The position numbers were made by a program, and so were the translations under genes. DNA of 51,207 nucleotides, taken from the IMG/VR virus record IMGVR_UViG_3300020407_000005, positions 1 to 51,207 of that record, one strand, 5' to 3'. Every line of letters begins with the position of its first letter. Position 1 is the stretch's first letter. The DNA comes from a virus. Below are positions 38,336 to 45,150 of this stretch, piece after piece. The notes below the pieces were generated by a model that ran no database searches, was not told the DNA's origin, and was given only the letters and a program-made list of their open reading frames with translations.

Positions 38336-40877
38336 GGCCATGGATCCGAAGTGTAGGGCCGCCGTCCGCGCGGCCGCTGCAGGGCGCCAAATCAGCGACG
38401 CGAAGATCGATCTGATCGAGCAGCAACTGAGAGAGACAGGGCAGATGCTGGCCCGCCAAGACCCAGAGCGCTGGATCGGCCTGACGACGGCCCAGCGAAC
38501 GCGCGAGATTGCAGCGGCAGCCATGGACCAAGTCAAAGCCGAGGCGCTGCGGAAGGAGTGGCGCGCCTCTCTGCAGGTCACGCGGTCCGCGCAGGCCGGC
38601 GCGCGCATAGAGGCCGCAATGGCGCTGAACCAGCTGACGCGCTCGCAAGGCCTGATCCGCGACATCGAGAACACCGGCCACAACATCGAAGCGGTGCGCA
38701 ACGAAGCCATGTCAGGCCTGGGCGACATGATCGACGCCGCCGAGTCGGCCGACGGCACCGGGGCGCTGCGCCGCCTGGGCATGCGCTTGTTCGACCTGGA
38801 CAACCCTCGCATGACCGCCGACGTGGTGCGCGAGATCTTCCGCAACGCCGACGGATCAACTGGCAATGCGGCGGCGCGCGCGGGGGCCAAGGCCTGGTTG
38901 GCCACGATCGAGCGCATGCGCGTCCGCTTCAACGAGAGCGGCGGCAACATCGGGCGCTTGGCCTACGGCTACCTGTCGCAGGCTCACGATCAGGTGAAGG
39001 TGCTGACCGCCGGTGCCGAGGCCTGGGCTGACGCGGTGCTGCCGCTGCTGGACCGCCGGCAGTACGTGAACGCCGACGGCTCGCGCATGACCGACGCGCA
39101 GGTGGGTGAACTGCTGCGCAACGCCTGGAAGACCCTGGCCACCGGTGGAGACAACAAGGTGGATCCCGGGCAGTTTCGCGGCCAGGGTGCGCGTGCCAAC
39201 CGTGGCAGCGATCACCGCGTGCTGCACTTCGCGGACGGCGATGCGTGGATGCGGTACATGGAGCAGTTCGGCCAGGGCTCGCTCTACGACGCCATGGTGG
39301 GGCACGTCGGACGCATGGCGCGGGACATTGGCTTGGTCGAGGCTTATGGGCCAAACCCCGAGCAGACGTTCCGCGTGTTGAACGACCTGGCCCGCCGCGA
39401 CGATGCCAAGGGCAAAATCGGTGACTTCCTTTCCAACCGCAGCGCCGGCAACACCCCGCAGGCCTACTGGGATCTGGTGTCCGGCGTGACGGGCACGCCA
39501 GTCAATCCGGCGCTGGCGCGAGCCGGCCAGAGCACTCGCAACGTTTTGACGGCCGCAAAGCTGGGCGGCGCGGTGATCAGCTCGTTGACGGATGTGGCCA
39601 CCATCGCCCAGGCGCTGCACTTCAACCGCCTCGGCTATTTCGAGATGCTGCAGAACGTGAAGGGCCAGGCGGATCCGCAAGTGCGCGATTTCCTCCAGGC
39701 ACACGGGATCATCGCCGAATCGCTGGCCAGCTCTTTGGGGCGATGGAGTGGAGAGGCTGTGACCAGCGGCATTTCTGCGCGCTTTGCAGGAGCTGTGATG
39801 AAGGTGCAACTGCTGGGCGTGTGGACCGACGGGCTCCGCGGCGCCTTCTCGCAGACGCTGATGGCAGGCCTCGCGCGCACCGCGAAGAAGAACTGGGCGC
39901 AGCTGGACGAGTGGGATCGCTACCTGCTGCAGCGAAAAGGCTTGACCGAGGACGACTGGAACATCATCAGCAAGGCCCAGCCGACTGAGTTCGAGGGGCG
40001 CACCTACCTGACCGGTGAGGCAGTGCGGGCAACCGGCCTGCCCGGCGCCGACCAGGCGGCCACCAAGCTGCTCGGCTTCATCGTGGACGAAGGCCAGTTC
40101 GCTGTGACGAACCCGGACATGGCAACGCGAGCCATCACCACGGCCGGCGGCCGGCCGGCTGGCACGGTGGGCGGGGAGCTTGCGCGCAGCGTGGCTCAGT
40201 TCAAGAGCTTCCCGCTGGCGCAAATCACCCGCCACTGGCGCCGCATGTTGGAGACCCCGCAGGGCCTGGAGGGCGCGCCAGCGTTGTACGGTGCGAACAC
40301 GCGCATGGGTGCACTGAGCAACCGCATGATGCTGCTGGCCGTGGCGAACGTCACAGGCATGATGCTGGGCGCCGTGGTGTTGCAGGTGAAGTCGCTGCTG
40401 CAAGGCAAAGACCCGGCCGACATGACCGAGGGCAAGTTCTGGCTTCGCTCGCTGGCGCAAGGCGGTGGCATGGGGTACCCCGGCGACCTCCTGCTGAAGG
40501 ATCCGACCGAGTCGCGGTCCAACACTGCGCAGCAGGCGGTCGGCTCGGTGCTGGGGCCGACGGCCGGGACTGCTGCCGGCATCTTGGGCGACCTGGTTGT
40601 CACCAATGCCTGGCAAGCGGCCAAGGGCAAGGACACGGATCTTGGCGCTGAAGCGCTGCGGATGGGTATTGGTCTGGTGCCAGGCAACAACCTGTGGTGG
40701 AGCCGACCGCTGTTCGATCGCTGGTTTTTGTTCGCTGCGCAAGAAGCGTTGAATCCAGGCTACTTGGGGCGCATGCAGCAGCGCGCGATGAAAGACTACG
40801 GCCAAGGCTTCTGGTGGTCTCCAGACGAGGCCTTGCCGGACCGCGCCCCGAACTTCGAGGGCATGGTCGGGCAGTGA
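38334..40877 (+). CDS. Large internal virion protein, T7 gp16-like position
   Basis: An 847-residue protein, helical for most of its length (GRQISDAKIDLIEQQLRETG, VKAEALRKEWRASLQVTRSA). Further blocks include NVLTAAKLGGAVISSLTDVA and MMLLAVANVTGMMLGAVVLQ, a hydrophobic stretch near 660-690. Position and size fit the large ejection protein. I see no transglycosylase signature in it. The C-terminal LGRMQQRAMKDYGQGFWWSP is common in large podovirus core proteins. The stop abuts the opposite-strand Arc-like gene with no gap. Confidence 0.75.
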   Translation: MAMDPKCRAAVRAAAAGRQISDAKIDLIEQQLRETGQMLARQDPERWIGLTTAQRTREIAAAAMDQVKAEALRKEWRASLQVTRSAQAGARIEAAMALNQLTRSQGLIRDIENTGHNIEAVRNEAMSGLGDMIDAAESADGTGALRRLGMRLFDLDNPRMTADVVREIFRNADGSTGNAAARAGAKAWLATIERMRVRFNESGGNIGRLAYGYLSQAHDQVKVLTAGAEAWADAVLPLLDRRQYVNADGSRMTDAQVGELLRNAWKTLATGGDNKVDPGQFRGQGARANRGSDHRVLHFADGDAWMRYMEQFGQGSLYDAMVGHVGRMARDIGLVEAYGPNPEQTFRVLNDLARRDDAKGKIGDFLSNRSAGNTPQAYWDLVSGVTGTPVNPALARAGQSTRNVLTAAKLGGAVISSLTDVATIAQALHFNRLGYFEMLQNVKGQADPQVRDFLQAHGIIAESLASSLGRWSGEAVTSGISARFAGAVMKVQLLGVWTDGLRGAFSQTLMAGLARTAKKNWAQLDEWDRYLLQRKGLTEDDWNIISKAQPTEFEGRTYLTGEAVRATGLPGADQAATKLLGFIVDEGQFAVTNPDMATRAITTAGGRPAGTVGGELARSVAQFKSFPLAQITRHWRRMLETPQGLEGAPALYGANTRMGALSNRMMLLAVANVTGMMLGAVVLQVKSLLQGKDPADMTEGKFWLRSLAQGGGMGYPGDLLLKDPTESRSNTAQQAVGSVLGPTAGTAAGILGDLVVTNAWQAAKGKDTDLGAEALRMGIGLVPGNNLWWSRPLFDRWFLFAAQEALNPGYLGRMQQRAMKDYGQGFWWSPDEALPDRAPNFEGMVGQ

Positions 40878-41435
40878 CTAAGGAAGCTTTGGAGGCTTTG
40901 GAGGCTTTGGAGGCTTTGGCTGCGCTGCGCGGTCAGCTCTCAAAGTATCGATCATGGCTTGGCGCCCGAGCTTCGCGTAGCGCTGCACCCCACGCTCCAT
41001 CATCTCCCGAAGATCCTCTGGGGTGTTGGGCGGCAAACGTCCAGTGCTGGCCTCGAGGGACTTGCTCAAGGCCTGCCGCCGCACTGCCTCATTGAGCTCT
41101 CGCCACTGCGGGATGTCTTTGGCAAATCGCGTCAAGGCTTCGGAGCTTGGCGGCAGGGCCTCAAGGATGCGTTCAAAGTGCATCGCGATCAAACCAGCCA
41201 AATACAACCCGCCCTCTGTGCGCGACTTCTCAACTTCCAGGGCGCGCTCAAGATCCTCAACGCGGGAAGCGTCGGCGCGCCCATCCAGTGACGCTTGAAG
41301 CCGGGCGACGATCTCCGAGTTCATCGATCGGCCCGCCGCCTTGGCGGCATCTGCGATGCGTTCGCGCATCCCATCCGGAAGCCGGAGCATGAACTTGTCC
41401 GCAGCGTCAGAGGGAAATGTTTTGGAGGTAGCCAC
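40878..41435 (-). CDS. Arc-family ribbon-helix-helix repressor with long C-terminal extension
   Basis: A 185-residue protein. Residues about 10-50 match the Arc ribbon-helix-helix: [20 protein letters not shown], then [20 protein letters not shown]. Arc itself is about 53 residues, so the following 130 residues are an extra helical part ending in the repeated Pro-Lys tail. It is transcribed opposite to the late genes and diverges from a second Arc-like gene, with shared operator sequences between. The GTG start at 41435 lies about seven bases after a likely -10 box, so its message may be leaderless. It probably represses the antirepressor operon. Confidence 0.85.
   Translation of the reverse strand: MATSKTFPSDAADKFMLRLPDGMRERIADAAKAAGRSMNSEIVARLQASLDGRADASRVEDLERALEVEKSRTEGGLYLAGLIAMHFERILEALPPSSEALTRFAKDIPQWRELNEAVRRQALSKSLEASTGRLPPNTPEDLREMMERGVQRYAKLGRQAMIDTLRADRAAQPKPPKPPKPPKLP
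40884..40919. repeat. Tandem 9-bp repeat encoding a Pro-Lys tail
   Basis: CTTTGGAGG is repeated about four times. On the minus strand it encodes [13 protein letters not shown], the C-terminal tail of the Arc-like repressor. Copy number could change by slippage, altering tail length without a frameshift. Confidence 0.8.
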
Positions 41436-41446
41436 AGCCTATTGTA

Positions 41447-41545
41447 GTGGCGACTCGCTATAGCTAAAAACGATAGCGATTCGCCACCATCAGACGTGGA
41501 CTCAATAGAGTCAAGTCGCTATCATGAAAGCGTGTCGAGTCGCTA
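41447..41545. promoter_or_regulatory. Operator region between the two Arc-like genes
   Basis: A large inverted repeat pairs GTGGCGACTCGCTA (41447-41460) with TAGCGATTCGCCAC (41474-41487), 13 of 14 bases matching. To the right, GTCGCTA occurs twice as a direct repeat (41515-41521 and 41539-41545), the first touching the -10 box of the rightward promoter. These are good candidates for binding sites of the two ribbon-helix-helix proteins, which bind such half-sites in P22. Confidence 0.7.
41497..41525 (+). promoter_or_regulatory. Predicted promoter of the antirepressor operon
   Basis: TGGACT (41497-41502) and TATCAT (41520-41525, five of six consensus bases) are separated by 17 bases. A GTCGCTA half-site overlaps the -10 box. 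Transcription would start near 41532 and read the small Arc-like gene, then the antirepressor. Confidence 0.6.
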
Positions 41546-41564
41546 CCACTTCGAAGGAGAGAAC

Positions 41565-41738
41565 ATGGCAACCAGCGCAACCCAAGACGACTACGCAAAG
41601 ACCGCGCTTCGACTTCCCCGCGACCTGCACAGGGCCGTGCATGAGGCGGCCAAGCAGCAGGACCGCAGCTTCAACGGCCAGATCGTGGCGCTGCTGCGCG
41701 CCGCGCTCGCGCCGGTGAAGCAAGGGGCTTCGCAATGA
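41565..41738 (+). CDS. Small Arc-like ribbon-helix-helix protein
   Basis: A 57-residue protein of Arc size. The domain is DDYAKTALRLPRDLHRAVHE (strand and first helix), then AAKQQDRSFNGQIVALLRAA (second helix). The ATG at 41565 is preceded by AAGGAGAGAAC, a good ribosome-binding site, and is preferred over an ATG further upstream in the frame. As the first gene of the antirepressor operon it probably turns down its own promoter, as Arc does in P22. Confidence 0.85.
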   Translation: MATSATQDDYAKTALRLPRDLHRAVHEAAKQQDRSFNGQIVALLRAALAPVKQGASQ

Positions 41739-41992
41739 AGCCCACCAAGATCAACCCCAGCGCCTTCATCGAGTTCGATGCTGAGGGCGACGACGCGGCC
41801 AACGGCAACGTTGTGGGCATGGATGCATGGACGAGCCTGGCTGAAGGCAAGACGCCAGACGAAGCCGCGAAGGCCATGACCGAGGCGCTCATGGAGGCGG
41901 CGATGTTCGAAGAACGTCCCACGGCCGCCGCCGTGATCTACGGCGCCGTGCATCTGCTGCTCGAGGTCGCCCAACGCCCGAAGGTGGCTTGA
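41735..41992 (+). CDS. Unknown acidic protein in antirepressor operon
   Basis: An 85-residue acidic protein (INPSAFIEFDAEGDDAANGN, then GKTPDEAAKAMTEALMEAAM). It lies between the Arc-like gene and the antirepressor and overlaps both by four bases. It could modify the antirepressor or repressor; no domain is recognised. Confidence 0.6.
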   Translation: MKPTKINPSAFIEFDAEGDDAANGNVVGMDAWTSLAEGKTPDEAAKAMTEALMEAAMFEERPTAAAVIYGAVHLLLEVAQRPKVA

Positions 41993-42519
41993 TGAACCCC
42001 CTCACCATCGCGGGCACCGAGATCCGGATGGACGGTGACGGACGGTTTTGCCTGAATGACCTGCACCGAGCCGCCGGCCGTGCACGGAAGGACCAGCCGA
42101 ACCACTTCCTTGCGCGCAAGGAAACCCAAGACATGGTGGCCGAGTTGCTGTCCGAGCAAGGCTCGGAGGGGCCTCCCGGAATTCCGGGAGGCCCCATCAA
42201 TGTCCTCAATGACGGGCACAACAACGGCACCTACGTGGTCAAGGAGCTGGTCTACGCCTACGCGATGTGGATCAGCCCCAAGTTCAGCCTCCAGGTCATC
42301 CGGGCTTACGACTCCATGGTCATGGACGAGTTGGGCCGACTGAACGGACTCCAGTGCAAGGCGATGCGCGCTGAGCTCGAATTCCTGAAGGGCATGCAGG
42401 AAGCCAGCCGGTGCGGCTTGGCGCTGCGCCGGTGGCAGCAGTCCAAGCCAGCGCTCGAGCAGACGATGGAAGAACTGCTCAACGAGCTGCAGCCCGGCCT
42501 GTTTCGGGCAGACCACTGA
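41989..42519 (+). CDS. KilA-N domain antirepressor
   Basis: A 176-residue protein whose first 105 residues are a KilA-N domain: IRMDGDGRFCLNDLHRAAGR, PNHFLARKETQDMVAELL, then GTYVVKELVYAYAMWISPKF followed by SLQVIRAYDSMVM. Phage antirepressors of this sort inactivate the prophage repressor or other regulators. The C-terminal part (ELEFLKGMQEASRCGLALRR) is helical. The domain is interrupted by a GPPGIPGGP stretch encoded by a perfect 28-bp palindrome, which may be an insertion in the loop. The Arc-like genes beside it should keep it silent in the lysogen. Confidence 0.88.
   Translation: MMNPLTIAGTEIRMDGDGRFCLNDLHRAAGRARKDQPNHFLARKETQDMVAELLSEQGSEGPPGIPGGPINVLNDGHNNGTYVVKELVYAYAMWISPKFSLQVIRAYDSMVMDELGRLNGLQCKAMRAELEFLKGMQEASRCGLALRRWQQSKPALEQTMEELLNELQPGLFRADH
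42151..42195. repeat. Two adjacent perfect hairpins inside the antirepressor gene
   Basis: TCCGAGC-AAG-GCTCGGA (42151-42167) is followed without a gap by a perfect 28-bp palindrome (42168-42195), whose left half is GGGGCCTCCCGGAA and right half its exact complement. In mRNA both would fold into very stable stems in the coding sequence. They encode SEQGSEGPPGIPGGP. Confidence 0.9.
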
Positions 42520-42599
42520 TGCCCCAAAAGGAGAAGCCCCGGCGCTGGCAGGCGTCGAGGCTTCGAGGTGAAACCACTCTGACGAGAGAAGGAATCGAC

Positions 42600-42905
42600 A
42601 TGGAAAGTACCACAAACGTGATCGCGCTGCCAACGGCGGCCCCAGAACGGGTCGTCAACCAGGTTCCCAGAGGCCGGCGCGCGCGCGGCGGCAAGGTGAC
42701 GCTGGCCTGCGACCTGGTGCGCCGCCGCTACCAGCGCACACAGGCCGCGCGCAAGGCTGAAACGACGAGCGAGGCGGCCGATGCCTTCAAGCGCGGCTAT
42801 GAGATGCAGAAGCTGGAATCCGCGCTCGCTGCGGCGCTGCTGGGTGATCCCGTTGTTCGCCGCGTTGTCATGGACATTGTCGGCGGCAACCTGCGATTCA
42901 ACTGA
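42600..42905 (+). CDS. Unknown basic protein after antirepressor
   Basis: A 101-residue protein with an Arg-rich N-terminal part (VPRGRRARGGKVTLACDLVR, RRRYQRTQAARKAETTSEAA) and a helical C-terminus. The ATG at 42600 has the ribosome-binding site AGAAGGAATCGAC. An in-frame ATG at 42519, overlapping the antirepressor stop, would add 27 residues and may be used instead. Possibly DNA- or RNA-binding; function unknown. Confidence 0.6.
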   Translation: MESTTNVIALPTAAPERVVNQVPRGRRARGGKVTLACDLVRRRYQRTQAARKAETTSEAADAFKRGYEMQKLESALAAALLGDPVVRRVVMDIVGGNLRFN

Positions 42906-43007
42906 GGTATGCACATAGCCACCACAGAGACCGAGCCCGAAACCTCCACTCCTTCTTTCTTGCTCCCTGCGGCCCGACAATCCAGCCGGTGACAAGGAGC
43001 GTGTGAC

Positions 43008-43409
43008 ATGCGTGCTGACCAGTTCGAGAAGCTGCAGCGGCTGGAAGAAAAGCTGATCGACGTGTTCATCGAAGAGGCCGACCCGGCCGGCTGGCCTGGC
43101 CAGGGCCTGAAGCTGGGCGCCATGGATTCGCAGACGCGAGGTGATCTGTACTGGACCCGCAAGACCGCCGCGTCGGTGCTGGTGCTGGCGCAGAAGGTCG
43201 GTGGCCTGGTGTCCACCGCGCAGCAGCGCGCCGCCGGCACATTGCCGCCGGCAGGCGAGGGCGGCGAACAGCCGGCCGGCGAGGACGAAGGCGCCCAGCT
43301 CGACACGCTGGTCGACAGCGCCGAGCGCGAGGCCCTGCGCCTGATGCGCGAGCTGCAGGGCGCCGGTGGCAAAGCAGCCTTCGACCGGAAGGTGCATGGC
43401 CGAGGCTGA
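43008..43409 (+). CDS. Probable small terminase subunit
   Basis: A 133-residue protein directly before the large terminase gene, in the place of the small subunit. It is helical (ADQFEKLQRLEEKLIDVFIE, then GDLYWTRKTAASVLVLAQKV) with an acidic disordered linker (PPAGEGGEQPAGEDEGAQ) and a final helix. Such proteins recognise phage DNA and start packaging. The match is by position and size; sequence similarity to known small subunits is weak. The ribosome-binding site is AAGGAGCGTGTGAC. Confidence 0.65.
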   Translation: MRADQFEKLQRLEEKLIDVFIEEADPAGWPGQGLKLGAMDSQTRGDLYWTRKTAASVLVLAQKVGGLVSTAQQRAAGTLPPAGEGGEQPAGEDEGAQLDTLVDSAEREALRLMRELQGAGGKAAFDRKVHGRG

Positions 43410-45105
43410 AGCCCCGGCACCTGACGCGCCGGCCGCACCACGGCCGCCGGTGAGCTTTCTCACGTTCTTCGTGCTGTGGGCGCGGCACATGGGCTGGACC
43501 GTGCCTCTGCTGCACGTGCGCATCTGCCTGTGGCTGGAGACCTGCACGGCGCCCGAGCGGGTGCTCATGGTCTTCCGCGGCGCGGCCAAGTCTACGATCT
43601 ATGCGGTCTACAAGGCCTGGAAGCTGTACCGCAACCCGTCGCGCCGCTCGCTGGTCTGGTCGGCTGACGGCCCCACCGCCGAGATGCTGACGGCCGACGT
43701 GATCAACGTGCTGCGCAACCACCCGCTGACCGGGCACCTGCTGGGAGGCCGCAAGCCGGGCCGCAAGCGCTTCTGGGTGAACGGCGCCAGCGACATGCGC
43801 AATGCAAGCATGCGGTCGGTGGGCGTGGACTCCAACGCCACCGGCGCGCGGGCCGACGATGTGGACTTCGATGACATCGAGGTGCCCGGCAACATCGAGA
43901 CGCCCGAGGCGCGCCAGAAGCTGCGGTACCGGATCAGCGACAGCACGCACATCCTGGTGCCGGGCGGCCAGGCGACGTACATCGGCACGCCGCACACCAT
44001 GGACTCGATCTACCCCGAGCAGATCGCCGGCGGGGCCGAGGTGCTGACGATCCCGCTGTTCGAGCACATGGTGCGGCACAGCGAGACGGCCGAGCGCACG
44101 CGGTACCGCTTCGACTTCACGCCTGGTGCTGACGGCCTGTACGTGATGACCGGCATCTACCAGGGCGCCAAGCTGCTGGTGCAGGGCCGTGATTACCTCG
44201 TCGAGGGCAACGAGGTGGTGTTCCCGGCGCCGCCTGGCGCAGTGGTCGACATCTGCGCGGGCTGCGCCTGGCCGGAGCGCTTCACGCGCGACGAGATCCA
44301 GCTGCGCCGCCGCAAGACGCGCACGCTGAACGCCTGGGACAGCCAATACTTCCTCAAGGCCAAGCCGCTGACCGACATCCGGCTGGACCCGGACCGCCTG
44401 CCGCTGTACGACTGCGAGCCCGAGTTCCGCACCGCCAACAAGCGGCTGCAGCTGTGGCTGGGCACGGCGCGCATCGTCGGCGCCGCGCTGCGGTGGGACC
44501 CGTCCAGCGGCAAGACCAAGAGCGACGTGAGCGCGCTGGCCCTGGTGCTGCAAGACGACCGCGGCTGCCGGTACTGGCACCGTGCCATCGCGCTGGAGGG
44601 CAACGTCGCCGACTACGACGAGCGCACCGGCAAAGAGATCGTCGGCGGCCAGGTGTGGGCCATCTGCGGGGTGGTGGCCAAGTTCGGCGTGCGCCGCATC
44701 ACCGTGGAGACAAACGGCGCCGGCACCTTCGCGCCGGCCGTGCTCAAGGCGGCGCTCAAGCAGCTCGGGCTGGTGTGCGGGGTCAAGGAGATCCACGCCA
44801 CCGAGAACAAGAACCGGCGCATCTTGGAGGCCATGGAAGGCCCGATCCAGTCCGCCATGCTGTGGGCGCACGTCAGCGTGGCCGACGGCCCGGCGTTCCC
44901 GCAGATGCGCAGCTGGAACCCCGCGGTGCGCGAGCAGCCCGACGATCACCTGGACGCCTGCGCGGGCGCGATCGACGACCAGCCCGAGCGCCTGATCCCG
45001 CAGGCTGGCGCGGCCGGGCAAATGTCCGGGATTCACGACGCGCCCCAAAACGAGGATTGGCGCCCGGCAACCGGGGTGTTCGAGGCCGAGCTGGAAATGG
45101 ACTGA
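43396..45105 (+). CDS. Terminase large subunit (T7 gp19/BPP-1 type)
   Basis: A 569-residue packaging motor. Marks are a Walker A MVFRGAAKSTIYAV (58-71), an adenine-contact region SLVWSADGPTAEM, a Walker B-like RADDVDFDDIEV (152-163), and a coupling segment YRISDSTHILVPGGQATYIG. The nuclease domain has RWDPSSGKTKSDVSALALVL with a metal-binding Asp, then ITVETNGAGTF, and QPDDHLDACAGAI. The ATG at 43396 overlaps the previous gene; one at 43366 is also in frame. Near the C-terminus the DNA carries the third copy of the 19-bp repeat (MSGIHDAP in the protein). Confidence 0.93.
   Translation: MAEAEAPAPDAPAAPRPPVSFLTFFVLWARHMGWTVPLLHVRICLWLETCTAPERVLMVFRGAAKSTIYAVYKAWKLYRNPSRRSLVWSADGPTAEMLTADVINVLRNHPLTGHLLGGRKPGRKRFWVNGASDMRNASMRSVGVDSNATGARADDVDFDDIEVPGNIETPEARQKLRYRISDSTHILVPGGQATYIGTPHTMDSIYPEQIAGGAEVLTIPLFEHMVRHSETAERTRYRFDFTPGADGLYVMTGIYQGAKLLVQGRDYLVEGNEVVFPAPPGAVVDICAGCAWPERFTRDEIQLRRRKTRTLNAWDSQYFLKAKPLTDIRLDPDRLPLYDCEPEFRTANKRLQLWLGTARIVGAALRWDPSSGKTKSDVSALALVLQDDRGCRYWHRAIALEGNVADYDERTGKEIVGGQVWAICGVVAKFGVRRITVETNGAGTFAPAVLKAALKQLGLVCGVKEIHATENKNRRILEAMEGPIQSAMLWAHVSVADGPAFPQMRSWNPAVREQPDDHLDACAGAIDDQPERLIPQAGAAGQMSGIHDAPQNEDWRPATGVFEAELEMD
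45023..45041 (+). repeat. 19-bp dispersed repeat, copy 3 (inside terminase gene)
   Basis: TGTCCGGGATTCACGACGC again, on the plus strand, inside the last 28 codons of the terminase gene and 109 bases before the tail-fibre start. It is read as MSGIHDAP in frame. The three copies match over 19 bases, whereas flanking bases do not. Confidence 0.85.
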
Positions 45106-45150
45106 TCCGACAGCGCCTGCCCCGCGCGCCACAGCGCACAAGGGCACAAC

